Shown: positions 11,096-23,839 of the stretch, one piece after another
Numbering within the stretch: position 1 is the first letter of the stretch
How the letters are laid out: every line of letters begins with the position of its first letter
Origin: Serripes groenlandicus
Lineage: Eukaryota > Mollusca > Bivalvia > Cardiida > Cardiidae
Direction: 5' to 3'
DNA length: 64,000 bases
Assembly (NCBI GenBank): GCA_031761405.1
Contig: JASEVX010000013.1
Coordinates: 47,438,143 to 47,502,142, forward strand
Program-made: the position numbers and the translations under genes
The notes under the pieces: generated by a model
The model's input: the letters and a program-made list of their open reading frames with translations, nothing else
Databases searched by the model: none
What the model was told of the DNA's origin: nothing

Positions 11096-11989
11096 ATATT
11101 AAAGTATATAAAGGGTTCAATTGTCGTTAAATAAAACCTTTTCATTGAGTGCTTTATTTAAATGATACATACACATTTTTGTTTGTTGCTATGGGATACA
11201 TAGGTAACTGGTCTGAACCCGCTGTATGTTACAACTTGAACATTTACTTCTTAATAATCAAAACCGTTGCACAAATCGGTTCAAACCCCATCGCCTTTCT
11301 CTTACATAGAAACGTACGGTCATGTTGGACAAAATCAAGCACAATTTTACCGTTGTAGACGCAATACACTGTAAAGGGTTCAATCGGTTTGAGTATCTGT
11401 AATAATACCCATTTACCTGTGATTTTTTAAACCATTTTGTATTCAAAATAAATGCATAGCATTATATACATGGTAAAGCTGTATATGCATACATAATGTG
11501 ACGCATACCTTCATAATCACGGCTCATGTGGAAAGATTATTGTTTGTAAAATGTCTTGTCTCACAGATCCGTAATTGGCAATACAAATTCCGGTAAACTT
11601 TGTAAATGTATTAATAGTTCGTGTCTAAGGTTTTTGACATAGCCGTTTTAACTGAGTGAATAATACGACTAAACGGCCTTCATGATCACAGCTTATGTGG
11701 GAAATATATTATTTCTAAAAGGTATTGACTCACACATCCAGTGTGTGCTATGTGGGGCGTTACAGGTAAACCAACAGCATGACATTGGCGACCAGTGGAG
11801 AGCCAGATCATCCTGAGCATCTGAGCTGATCTCGATCTGTAGTGTTCGTAAATAAATAAAAATTAAAAACAGATAAGAAGCCTTCGGTTATATATTTACT
11901 CAACACCATTGGCAAGAGTCCGATCTTGTGAAATAGTATAACCATACGATATTAACTTGTGATGCTTAACTTTGTAAACAGGGTGTACT
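11096..11989. other. Intergenic DNA with short internal duplications
   Basis: Two related phrases around TCATAATCACGGCTCATGTGG (11511) and TCATGATCACAGCTTATGTGG (11680) suggest a local duplication of about 170 bases. No gene or RNA seen. Confidence 0.4.
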
Positions 11990-13203
11990 CAACTATATTG
12001 ATCTGATCCTGACCTTAAAAGAATATATTTTTTACAATGTTGACCAGAACCTGACCTTAATAGAATATAATACTCAGCAATGTTGACTAGAACCTGATCT
12101 TAATACATTATAATACTGAACAATATTGACAAGGACCGGAACGTAATATAATATAATACTCAACAATATTAAACAGAACCTGACTTTAATAATATACTAA
12201 TAATCAACAATATTGACTATACCTGACCTTACTAAAGTAATAATACTCAAAAATATTGACCAGTACTGGACCTTAAAAACTTTATTAAAACTCTACAATA
12301 TTGACTGTATCTGACCTTAATAGAGTATTAATACTCAACAATATTGACCTGTACCTGACCTTAATAGAAAATAATACTCAACAATATTGACTTGTATCTG
12401 ACTTTAATAGAGTACTGAGACTTAACAATATTGACTGTACCGGATCTTAATAGAATATAATACTTAACAATATTTACTCTACCGGCTCTTAATAGAATAT
12501 AATACTCAACAATATTGACCTGTACCTGGCTTTAATAGAGTACTGAAACTCAAGAATATGGACCTGTACCTGACTTTAATAGTGTATTAAAACACAACAA
12601 TATTTACCAGTACCTGACCCTAATAGAGTATTAATACTCAACAATATTGACTCTACCTGACCTTAAAAGTGTATTAAAATTCAACAAGATTGACCTGTTC
12701 CTGAACGTAATAGAATATAATACTCAACAATATTGCTAATTTTAATAGTGTATTGAGACTCAACAATATTGACCTGTACCTGAATTGAATAGTGTATTAA
12801 AACTCAACAATATTTACCAGTACCTGACCTTAATAAAGTATTGATACTCAACAATATTGAACTGTTCCTGAACTTAATAGAATATAATACTCAACAATAT
12901 TGACCTGTACCTAACTTTAATAGTGTATTGAGACTCAAAAATATTGACCTGTACCTTATCTTAACAGTGTATCAAAACTCAACAAGATAAACCTGATCCT
13001 GGCCTTGATAGAATATAAAACTCAACAATATTTACCCGTACATGACCTTAATAGCATAATAATACTAATCAATGTTGACCTGTACCTGACCTTGATAGAA
13101 TATAATACTCACCAATGTTGACCTGTACCTGACCTTCATAGAGTTTAATGCTCAACAATATTGACCAGTACCTGACCTTAATAGAGTCATAATACTCATT
13201 ATT
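11990..13203 (-). repeat. Minisatellite, 43-44-bp unit with TGACCT direct repeats, part 1
   Basis: The consensus is roughly TACTCAACAATATTGACC, then TGTACCTGACCTTAATAGAG. ACTCAACA recurs at 12333 and 12376. Many units contain TGACCT, five bases, TGACCT, which is a direct repeat of the AGGTCA half-site at spacing 5 when read on the minus strand. The array resumes at 13978 after an insertion. Confidence 0.85.
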
Positions 13204-13977
13204 TCACCTCCCACTAGAAACTGGCCTTTTCATTGGACAAGAGAAGTCACGTGGTGACCCACTATTTTTCTACAGTGGGTCAGTAAATTTCTATAGTGGG
13301 TCAGTAGTCGACAAAATGGCCGCCATTCATCCATTCTTCCTTTAAAATCACCCTTTTCTATCCCAAAATGACGTAAATCATTAACAATATTACAACTGCA
13401 TGTAAATTGTGTTTTTAAGGAATGGAGAGCCTTTTTTTCGTTTTTATGGGGGTATGAACAAAACAACCTGATCACTCTCTATGAAATCGCGAAGCAAAAG
13501 TGATGAACACAAACAAAACTAAAATATATGAAAATGAACACAATATTTTTTCCGTAGAGGGTTAGTAACAGACTAAATAACTGATTTATTTCATCAACCA
13601 CCTTTCATGACCAAGTTTCATTTCATTATTAAAGTGGGTTTAATACTAGGAATTTTAAAAATATTGGGACCGAATACTAAGAAAATGACGTCACGTCAGC
13701 GGTTTTTGACGTCATAACGCTAGTCATTTGGCGCCAAAACCCGTAAATTTCTTCTAGACATATTGTAAACGTTAATGTAAATGAAACAATATCAATTTTC
13801 TTTGCTCATGAAAGGTGGTCGATGAAATAAATCAATTATTGGGTTTGTTACTGACCCACTACGTAAATATAGGGGGTCTGTAGGATTAATAGGGGGACTC
13901 GGCTATCGCCTCGCCCCCTATTAATCCTACAGACCCCCTATATTTCCGTAGTGGGTCAGTAACAAACCCAATAACTA
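13204..13977. mobile_element. Nested inverted-repeat insertion inside the 44-bp array
   Basis: The array stops near 13203 and resumes near 13978 with the same unit. Inside, a strong palindrome spans about 13835-13977 with arms of about 64 bases (GGGTTTGTTACTGACCCACT and its reverse complement) around a centre ACTCGGCTATCGCCTCG. A wider inverted pair lies at about 13552-13625 and 13778-13862 (CATGAAAGGTGG and its complement). Related TAGTGGGTCAGTA phrases occur at 13276-13311. TGACGTCA occurs twice near 13684-13712. No transposase is encoded. It fits one or more non-autonomous foldback elements. Confidence 0.7.
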
Positions 13978-15285
13978 ATAATAGTATTGAACTTTTCCTG
14001 AACTTAATATTATATAATACTCAACAATATTGAACAGAACCTGACTTTAATAATATACTAATAATTAACAATATTTACTGTACCTTACCTTCATAGAGTA
14101 ATAATTATCAACAATATTGCCCTATATCTGACCTTGATAGAGTAATAATACTCAACAATATTGACCAGTACCAGACCTTAAAAGTGCATTAACAATTAAA
14201 CAATATTGACTGTACCTGACCTTAATAGAGTATAATACTCAACACTGTTGACCTGTACCTTACCTTAATATAATATAATATATTGACCTGCCCTTGACTT
14301 TAATATAGTACAGAGACTCAACACTTTTGACTGTATCGGATCTTAATAGATTACAATACTAAACAATATTGGCAGTACCGGATCTTAATATAATATAATA
14401 CGCAACAGTATTGCCCTGTACCTGCCTTTAATAGAATACTGAGACTCAACAATATTGACCTGTACCTGACTTAAATAGTGTATTAAAACTCAACAATATT
14501 GACAAGTATCTGACCTTTATATAGTTTTAATACTCAACACTAATGACTCTACCTGACCTGAAAAGTGTATTAAAACTCAACAATATTTTAATGTTCCTGA
14601 ACTTCATAGAATATAATACAAACACTATTGACAAGAACCTGACCTTGATACGTTATATTACTCAACAGTATTGACAAGAACCTGAACTTGTGCAATTTAA
14701 TAGCTCAACTATATTGACCTGATTCTGATCTTGTAAAATAGTACTACCTTACAACATTGACTTATATACGAAGTTTGTAACAATAACGGCCTGTACCTGA
14801 CCTTAAGATTTAATTCATACTCAAAAGTATTGACCTAATCCTGACCTTTAAACAATATCATAACTTAACTATATTAACCAGATTTTGATTTTATAAAAAA
14901 GTATTACCTTACAATATTGACCTGATTCTGAAATATGTAAACAAGGTTAGCTTAACAATTACGACCTACACCTGACCTTAATACATTATAATACTCAACA
15001 TTATTGACCTGATCCTGACCTTGGTGCAATGGCATAACTCAACTAAACTTACTGACCTGATTCTGATCTTGGTAAATAGAACTACCTAACACTATTGACC
15101 TGTGCAAGAACTTCGTAACAATAAAGACTTGTATCTGACCTTAATAGATCATTACTACTCAACAATATTGACCTGATTATGGTCTTGTAGAATATTACTA
15201 CCTACCAATATTTACCTGTACACGAACCATGTAACAATAAAGACATGTATCTGACCTTTATAGATCATGAATACGTAACAATATC
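13978..15285 (-). repeat. Minisatellite, 43-44-bp unit with TGACCT direct repeats, part 2
   Basis: The same unit as 11990-13203 (ACTCAACAATATTGACC, CTGACCTTAATAGA), with more drift towards 15285. Some units near the distal end read TTGACCTGATTCTGATCTTG instead. Confidence 0.8.
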
Positions 15286-15989
15286 TTTCGAGGAATTCGG
15301 TAGCTTTTTGTTTTGATATATTTCGGCGGATTCCGGAGAATTTTGTTATTTCTACGCACCGCTTTTTTCATCATTTACTGTCATTGTTCTACCAATTATT
15401 GCATGGCAATTTGACAGCTCGAAGGAGTTTTTGTCAAAAGGACTGACGACATTCGCGGAGACTGTGCAGCATTGAGGGAGAACGATTACCATGCAAAGCA
15501 TAGCTGAGACATTTCCTTTGCCAGGAACATCCGTCAATGAATACCAAACAACGCCGATTCTCGGATATGAAGGCATGATTTTACCCTACAGCGTGATTAT
15601 ATATGTTTTCACGAATAATTAAATGAAAGTGAACTTTTTGTGTTAATTAATGTTATTTGAGGGAGAACGAAAGAGATGAAAATGTCTTACCTGAAATTTA
15701 GAAATGGCGGTTGGTAGACCCGCCGACGATTACAAAGTTCTTGTTGTCAGCCTTTTCGAAAAACAAAACAGTGGTTCTTGTTATCTCGGGTACAAGCTGA
15801 GTATGACGTCAATCAGATGATGATAATTGCCGATCATGGTTCTCTGCTTTGTTTTATGTAACTTTATTGTGAGTTTTACGAGCTAGGCATAGCAAATTGA
15901 CAGCCAAATTGAATATAGAACATTTTCTTAAATTAAGGCTAAACTCAAGACGAGCAAATCTCGTTAAAGACTGTTAAAGGCCTAGTAAA
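15286..15989. other. Intergenic DNA, nothing recognised
   Basis: A minus-strand frame of 74 codons at 15352-15576 has no recognisable domain. No repeat unit was identified. Confidence 0.35.
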
Positions 15990-16500
15990 CACCATTTTGA
16001 CTGGCTTTACTATAATATTGCTGAAGGCAGGGTAAACCCCGTAATAAACGGTGTAATTATAATACACGAGATTCTGTAATTGTTGAGAGTAGAAAACACT
16101 ATTGTCTGAATAGTGTTACTAACATACTGTTGAAAGCAGAGTTTACACCATTATGAGTGGTGTAATTATAAAACACACTATTCATTCTGAGTTAAGTTAC
16201 TATATTACTGTTGAAAGCAGAGTAAGCATCAGTATTAGGGGTGTAATTGTTATATTGCTAAAAGCAGAGTCAACTTTATTCTAAGTGATGTAACTAAAAT
16301 ACTATGGAAACCAAAACGTACACCATTCTCTGTGTTGTAACTATGAAATTGTTGAAAGTAGAGTAAGCACCATTCTGAGTAATGTAGCTATAAAACTGTT
16401 GAAAGCAGATTAAAAACCTTTATGAGTGGTGTAGCTAAGCTACTACTGAAATAGAGTAAACACCATTATTCGTGATATAATTGAAATACTAAATACATTA
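15990..16500 (+). repeat. Degenerate tandem repeat, GTTGAAAGCAGAGTA type
   Basis: GTTGAAAGCAGAGT or close variants recur about every 50-80 bases (near 16131, 16208, 16343, 16397), each followed by a CACCATTATGAGTGGTGTAA-like phrase. A single stray unit occurs near 22755. Confidence 0.65.
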
Positions 16501-16544
16501 TTGAAAAAAATAATCTTTCATTAAGAGTTTTACTGCCATTGTCA

Positions 16545-16935
16545 ACATATATTTTCAAAGCGGTCTGCTGCAGATTCATTGTATAAGGGAACGGGTAAAA
16601 GCATATTTTTGTAAGAGTAAAAACCGTCGTTACAATGAGGAGAAATTTCTTTCCTTTTCCAAGACTGATTTAAAACATTGTCTGCTGCATAGGCTTAAAT
16701 ATCATATATGCAATTTCCTCAAATATTATAATTAGAGTCGTCTGCTTTGAAAAACTGAAATATCTATTTTGTAGAAGAATATAAAGGTACACTTTTGGTA
16801 GAGTTATTTCTCTCGACCCTTTCTCCAGAATAATTTCAAAACTTGGGTGTAGCAGCAAATACAGTAAAATCCATTTCCGCAGCTTCGAAAGTTCATCCAA
16901 TAACTTTTTAACGTTTTTAAAAGGTCATCTGCTTT
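16545..16935. repeat. Cluster of dispersed TCTGCTGCA modules
   Basis: Phrases TCAAAGCGGTCTGCTGCAG (16555), CATTGTCTGCTGCATAGGC (16677), GTCGTCTGCTTTG (16737) and GTCATCTGCTTTG (16923) recur with GGAGAAATTTCTTT and CCCTTTCTCC phrases. This looks like tandem or nested partial copies of the module also found at about 6400, 21600, 23900, 34250 and 51200. Confidence 0.5.
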
Positions 16936-17048
16936 GTATAAATACCTACCAATGCATTTGAGTAATGTAATCCAAATGGACAATATCTGTAATAAGTTAA
17001 TTGAAATACTCTGTGATGATTTGGTGAATAATGAAAAGACAGATTGAA

Positions 17049-17174
17049 CTGCCTGTATATGCAGGTTGATTTCGATCTACTGCCTGTATATGCAGGTTGA
17101 TTTCGATCTACTGCCTGTATATGCAGGTTGATTTCGATCTACTGCCTGTATATGCAGGTAGTTTTCGATCTACA
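17049..17174 (+). repeat. Minisatellite, four 31-bp units, nearly identical
   Basis: CTGCCTGTATATGCAGG starts at 17049, 17080, 17111 and 17142, an exact 31-base step. Each unit then runs TTGATTTCGATCTA; the last unit differs by a few bases. The lack of drift implies a recent expansion. Confidence 0.95.
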
Positions 17175-18061
17175 CTGGTTGAAAATCGCTAGGTTGGTTT
17201 TCCTGGAGCAAGCTTTTGGAAAAAGGTTGAAGATATTGTATGGAAAGGAGAAAATGATCGTTATAAGCAATTGCATCTATTTTCATAATTATTTCAAAAT
17301 TTGTCTGCAGCAAAGGTATCAAAAGTCATCTATATAATGAAGGGGATGAAATTAGGTTGTACACATTTATGTATCTTTAGCCAAGCATTTACAGCATAAA
17401 TTCATCAATGCATAGGTTGTTGTTTCAGACAAATATTTTACTAAGTTACAGTTGGGTTATTAAATCTACTCTAATTATGAATGTATATATTTTAATTACA
17501 AATATTACAAATACATTGATACTAGAACATTGTGTTGTCTTTCTCCCAGAAAAATAAAAATAAATCCCTTCGAATAAAAGCACAGTCCATATAATAGTTT
17601 CTCAGGTTAAATCAGCAATGACCGAGACACTAGTTTGCTAGGGTAATAAATTATGACCTGCTGTGCTACAGACACCGTATCTAATTTTATGGGCCTATTT
17701 TAACAGTATTAAGATATGACCAAAAGTTGAAGAAATCGCATTTCTAGTGGATGTGTGGAGGACTATAGTTAGACATTAGACATATTGAAAATAACGAATG
17801 TCGTATTGCCTAGTTAGTCATTAGACATTCGATAAGACGTTATCACATAAGAAGATCTAGAGTCCAAATTAGACATTGAAGATTGTATCTTTCAAAAAAC
17901 GAATGTCTAATGTCTAACTAGACAATTTGAAAATAGTTTTTTGAATGTCTATCTTATCTTCTAGATATTCTTTGCGAATGTTAAATTCTTATGTCTAATG
18001 TTAAATTAGACATCCTTTTATTTTTTTTATTTTTTTAATGTCTACTGTCTAACGTTAAATG
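17175..18061. other. Module fragment followed by GACATTAGACATT-rich stretch
   Basis: A TTTGTCTGCAGCAAAGGTAT fragment (17300) belongs to the dispersed module. From about 17760 to 18056 variants of TAGACATT and AATGTCTAA recur in both orientations, giving many small potential hairpins. No gene seen. Confidence 0.4.
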
Positions 18062-18175
18062 TATAAAACAGGTCCATTCCGGTATTTCCATGCTTTCAAA
18101 TAGGTCCATTCCGGTATTACCATTGTCCATTCCGGTCCATTCCTGTAATAGGTCCATTCCAGTATTTCCATGCAC
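18062..18175 (+). repeat. Short tandem repeat of GGTCCATTCCGGTAT
   Basis: AGGTCCATTCCGGTATTTCC and close variants occur about five times between 18070 and 18170. Too short and irregular to call a satellite. Confidence 0.7.
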
Positions 18176-19674
18176 CCCAAATAAATCTCATGTTTCGCCC
18201 TAATATGGTTTCGTAACACAAAGATTAAAAAAACAAACAGGACACACATTGGGCGTAGCAATAAACATATCATGTGCACACATTTGCCTTAGAATAAACT
18301 AAGTGACGATTATAATTCAATCAACCCCCCCCCCCCCCCAACCCCGATATTACGATATAGTGTTCCTGATAATATATAATAAACAAAAGCATAAAAAAGC
18401 ATACACCTGCAGGCTGAAGCACTCTCGTCCATTGTTAATGTCCTTGTTTGATGATAGACAGTTTTTGTGACCAAATATTCAGTGGAATCACAGGCATTCG
18501 ATATTACCATATAGGCAGTTGCACTTTTTTATAGTATTGTATTAATCCTTTAAAAAAAGACATCGCGTATGCTGCAGCTCATTTTTCATTTTGTTATTAT
18601 CCTAGGTTGACCAATAATGACAGATGATAAAACGAGAAACCGAAAGTCTAAATTATTTGGACTAGTAGGTATTGTATTATGCTAATGTCGACTCCCTGTG
18701 AGTGAAAACAGATCTTTCGAACTATCTGAAAATCAGACCAACAAACTTGATAATGTTCTATTCAAATCAGGAAGGCAAGACCGATTTGTGGAAAAATTAA
18801 TGTCTCAAATTAATTAAGGCCAGTGAAAATTTGTTCGGGCTTGTGACGTTTCTGTAATATTTCAAATGAAAACTTTGCAAACAATAAAATTTAAAATTGA
18901 AGGTCGCCATTTTGATTTATTTTTGTTTAGATTTCTAAACATTTAACTGTTTTGAGCCCTTGCTTGAACGAGAATTTTGGTATTTCAAACTGTTGTGGAC
19001 AATATAACAATACAGATTGAAATCAAACATACCTTTTCGGATTTGTTCGCTTTTGGAGCACATTGTTGAATTTAGAGACAACTTGAACAATCTGTTAGTG
19101 TTATGAAATCTCAAAGTCGTGACGTCACCTTTCAATCAAGACATACGGCTGCAGCTAAGCCGCGCCCACGGAATTCTTTTAAGTCAAAAACCCTTATTAA
19201 AAGCTTTCTCCAAGAATCCAAACTAAATGTATGAACAATCATAAAAAAACGTTGTTTGCACTAGATTTCGGACAAGTTTTAGGTTGACTTTCAGGCATCT
19301 AGTTGATTCCGTTATTTGCTGGTGCGAGATCTACAGAAATAGGTTGTGAAAATGTCGACTTTTCGGGTTTTAACCTAAATAATCTCTGAAACTAGATTTT
19401 TCCCAGATATAACGAACACGCCCGACCTAGATCACATTAAGTTCTATAAGTGTGGGGTTTTTCAGTGAAATTCTTCGAGCCGTTTTCTTTGTCTCCAAAT
19501 CGCTGAATTTTCGTACACATTGTGACACAATAGCCGTGTAGACATTCGTTTCGTAGAACAGAATAGAATATTTCTGATCCACTACACCAATTCTATACTT
19601 ATAAATAATTTTTTATGACCAAAGTATGCTCTTTAAAAAAAAATTATAATTATCTTTCGTTTTTTGTAAATAGG
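18176..19674. other. Intergenic DNA with a poly-C run
   Basis: A C-run of about 14 bases lies near 18326-18340. GTGACGTCACC occurs near 19118. The rest has no recognisable gene or repeat. Confidence 0.4.
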
Positions 19675-20830
19675 TACCACCTATAGATATATTACACAGT
19701 GGTCAGGGTCTGGTCAACATGATCGTGTAATACTTCTCCCTTCTTTACCAAATGAGTGGTGCTTCAAACTCAATTGCCTGTACCTCACACTAATACGCAG
19801 GTGTAAGGGTCAGATCAACATTGTCGAGAAATACGTCGCTCTTCTGTACCATATAAGCCGTTATCTAGACTAAACTATGTGTACATGTACCTCACAATAA
19901 CACTCAAATGTCAGGGTCAACATTTGCGTGTAATATGTAAGTCCATTATTTACCAAATGGCCGTGCTCCAGAGCTACTTGTACCTAATAATCATACACAG
20001 ATGTCAGAACCAGGCCAATACTATCGTGTTATACGTCTCTCTCCTTTACAAACAAAGCCGCGCACCAAACTTTAACAACGCAGTTGTGTTTGCAAGACCT
20101 TGATATGTAATACGTATCCCTTCTGTATCAAATGAAAAAAAACCTGACTTAACTACGTGAAGCTTACAATAATACATAGAGATCAGGGTCAAGTTAACAT
20201 TGTCGAGTAATACGTTTCCCTTCTTTACCACATAAGGCGTGCTCCAGACTTAACTACGTGTAGCTCACAATAACACACTTAGGTCAGGGACCAAATTAGC
20301 CGTGATCATGACTAAACTAAAAGTAATACGTCATTTTCTTTACCAACTGAGTCGTGTTCCAGACTAAACTATCTGTAGTACACAATGATACACAGAGGTC
20401 AACTCAACATTGTCGCGCAATATGTTTCCCTACTTTACCAAATAAACCGTGCTCAAGGCTAAACCACATAAACAACCTGTTGTAACAATGTTCAACGGAG
20501 TTCAGGGACAGGTCAACATTGTGAAGTAAGACATATCCCTCTCTATACCAAATAAGCCGTGCTCTAGACTAAATTACGTGTAACTCACAATGATACGCAG
20601 AGGGCATGGTCTGTTTAACATTATTGAGCAATATGTCTCTCTTTTTAATCAAATGAGTTGTGTTCCAGACTTAACTACGTGAAGCTCACAATAATACACA
20701 GAGAGTATGCTCAGGTCAACAGTGTCTTGTAAAACGTATCCCTACTTCACCAAATGAGCCAAGCTCAAGACTCAAAACAACCTAATTGTGTTTATAAGAT
20801 CTTGTCGAGTAATACGCCTCGATTTTTTAC
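19675..20830 (+). repeat. Array of about 100-bp units related to the TGACCT arrays
   Basis: Units share CAGGGTCAGGTCAACATTGT, a TAATACGT-CTCCCTTCTTTACC phrase, AAATGAGCCGTGCTCCAGAC and CTCACAATAATACACAGAGG. There are about eleven diverged copies. The same unit occurs at 47100-47765 and 63590-63960. Its core GGTCAGG-CAGGTCAA is the reverse complement of the core of the 43-44-bp arrays. Confidence 0.75.
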
Positions 20831-22829
20831 AAATTCAGCCGTGCTACATACTCAAAACCTTTGAATGCTGTTTGTTAGAACTGCCTATTGATCCATGCTA
20901 CCAAAGTGGAAGTTAACTTTGTTTGTTCGTCAGAAGCTTCGTTTCAAATGCGCAAGCTGTGCGCATTCGGATTAGACCACGCCAAGTGCAGGGTGATATG
21001 AATCTGCTATTGTCGAAAATGCTTTTCAGTTATAGTATATCGCTTTTAATGAAATTATCTAAAGAACTACTGAAATGATATATCTAATATGTATTTATTC
21101 AACGATTACTAAAACTAAACAACACAATCGTAAAGTATAACAGTTATACAGAATACAATATATACATCATGGGATATAATCAATACAATACTAATTACAC
21201 AGTTATACAATACATAGTAAAGAGTAATCTCTCTTAGATGATGTAACGGGTTTGTTTTCCTTCACTGTTCATTATGTACGTTTCGGTGCATGTAAGGGTA
21301 TATGAACGCAGTGTCAGAGAGTTCACTGTGCTGTGTCGTAGAGAACGGGACTCACAGGAATTGTTCACAGTGATATTAAAAGGTTAACCGTATTCATGAT
21401 ACTACTTATGCACGTTGGAGACCTAAACCGATCTACAGGAAAACTGAATAAAATAATTGAGATTGAGTGTCATGGAACCTCCCAGACACCCACAGAGAGC
21501 CAGTGAGGAGACATTGACAACGAGTTATGTAGTGACATTAACACTTTTTCAATAACTCTGATGCCAAAAACTTTGAAAACTTTGTGATAAAAGGAGCAAC
21601 TGTTCATAATGAGCATTTATACTTTTGCGACAATATTTTGAAAACGTCGTCTACTGCAAAGGCATCAAAAATCGTCTGTATGTCGGAAAGGGTTAAGTAC
21701 AGATGTGATTTCTTTCTGAATCCAAGTATTCTAAGTCACGCAAAGTAACCTCCCTTCGAAATTTTGTACTTCTTTTTAAACCAAAAGTTGATTAAGGAAA
21801 TCCAGAAACGTTAAAACACTGTGAATTCGAGAGTGTCACTTTATACAACCGCATGTTTACACCAAAACGTAGGTAGGTTCAATTTAGTTCGATTTCAAGA
21901 CACATTCTGTTAACCCTTTGACTGCTGAAACCGATTTTGTGAATCCTGCGTTACCAGTTTAGAGTGAGACTAGCCGTCTGACTAGTCAATCTACAGTTGG
22001 CTAAACTCAACAATGTCATCTTAATATTCCTAGAACTAGCAATGGTCTCTTCCAAACGTAAAGCTGGACAATTTCATTTTAGAAATTTAGCATTGAAAGG
22101 GTTACGATTTGTTTACATGTCGTTTAGTTAGATGTCCGCTTTATCGATTTTATCTCCTTTATAAACTGACACGTTTAAATAATCGTGAGTCATAAAGATT
22201 TACGGATAACGATTGTATTATATGTTCTTAAATCCTTAATTTGCCTCAAGATTTAATGTACTTGAATAACAATGAATTAAATACCAACACGTGCTTACAT
22301 CATGTCCAATTCACTGCACTCGACAATATATATACATGATACCATTGTACTGTTTATGGGTTGTTGGAAATGGTGAGACGGGGTGATACAAACACCTAAT
22401 CGATCAATTTACTTGTGCAGTGGTCCAAATGGTGTATTCACGAGTTCTCGGTTCAGTAATTGCCATTATTATAAACATACTGGACTCCGTGAATAAGACG
22501 ACTATGTTGAGTACCAACAGCAACGCGTAATACTGTTAATTCATTAATAAAATATATATTTTGGAGCAAGATTTCTTTCAGAACTTCCTTACGAAGGTCT
22601 CCTGATTGGATAATCTATACAGTCATTGAACACTTATTATTTGATATTTGAATATAGTAAAATTACTGATTGTTTGATTATCTATGATATATGTCAGTGC
22701 AATGATCAGTTTACTCATGACTCCACTTTGCAGTTCAGATTGAAGTATTGGTACTGTTGAAATAAGGTATACACAATTATAAGTGGTGTACATATAATAC
22801 TGTAATGTGATATCTCAGCAACATACAAG
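20831..22829. other. Intergenic DNA with a dispersed-module copy
   Basis: Near 21590-21705, GGAGCAACTGTTCATAATGAGC, then AACGTCGTCTACTGCAAAGG and GTCGGAAAGGGTTAA form the most complete plus-strand copy of the dispersed module (the first phrase is given only in outline). No gene was recognised elsewhere in the interval. Confidence 0.4.
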
Positions 22830-23480
22830 AGTAAGAGAGGGATAGAGAGAGGGAAAGAGAGAGAGAGTGAGAGACAGAGAGACAGAGATAGAGATAGAGA
22901 GAGACAGATATAGATATATATATATTTAGTGTGGGAGTGAGAGAGACAGATATAGAGAGAGTGAAATAGAGTGGAAGTGAGAGAGAGAGAAAGTGTTAGA
23001 GAGAGAAATCGTAATAGAGAGTGAGAGTGAAAACAAATCATATATATATAGAGAGAGAGAATGTGAGAGAGACATATATAGAGACAGATATATAGATAGG
23101 GAGGGAAAGAGAGAGATAGAGGGACGGACGAAAATATAGAATCAAGAAGAGAGAGGGAGAGAGCTCGGTTAAGAGATATGAAGAAAGAGAGAGATATAGA
23201 GAAAGAAGAGAGTTGGACAGACAATGAGTGGGACAGAAATAAGGAAAGGGTGTGGAAGAGAGATAACAACAAAGAGAGCAAGAGAGACGGAAGGAAAAAC
23301 AGAGTGGGTAGAGAAGGGGTAGAACGAGGGGACAAGAGAGAGGGAGAGAAGGAAAGATAAACGGAGGGACAAATAAAGCGAAAGTTAGTGAGAGAGAATG
23401 GGGCAAGATATAGCTAGAGAGAGAGAGAGAGAGAGAGCGCGAGGGGAGAGAGAAAATGAGAACAAGAGAGTAGATATATG
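22830..23480 (+). repeat. Purine-rich GA microsatellite tract
   Basis: About 650 bases are dominated by (GA)n with interspersed (TA)n, such as near 22912-22924 and 23039-23049. The plus strand is almost all purine. The serine/leucine-rich minus-strand frames across it are low-complexity artefacts. Confidence 0.9.
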
Positions 23481-23839
23481 TATGGGGAGATAGACTTAGC
23501 CACGAAAATGAAATTTGACATTTTTGAAAACATCAAGAATAATATATCTATAGGTGCTAACTATTTACGAAAAAAACGCAAGATAATTATTAACAAAAAT
23601 TAAAGAGCATACTTTGGCCATAAAAAAGGATTTATAAGTAATTGACTAGACAATAATAATGTTAATGTCATGTTTCTTGCATTATCAAAACATATTTGGA
23701 ATTCGTATTGCTGTTGTCTATTATTTGAACAGAAAATAATAAAGTAAAGACTTTCAGAAAATCAAGGAATACATTTATAATGAACGAGGTTAAAACATGA
23801 GGGCCAAGATGATCCTTAATCGATGACCTGCATTATGGT

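Noticed and set aside
11990..15285. CRISPR-like repeat-spacer pattern
   Set aside because: Units are contiguous and diverged, without unique spacers of constant length, and the setting is eukaryotic.
22715..23406. Frames of 60-206 codons rich in Ser/Leu or Arg/Glu in the microsatellite
   Set aside because: They are translations of (GA)n/(CT)n and (TA)n sequence with no domain and occur in several frames at once.
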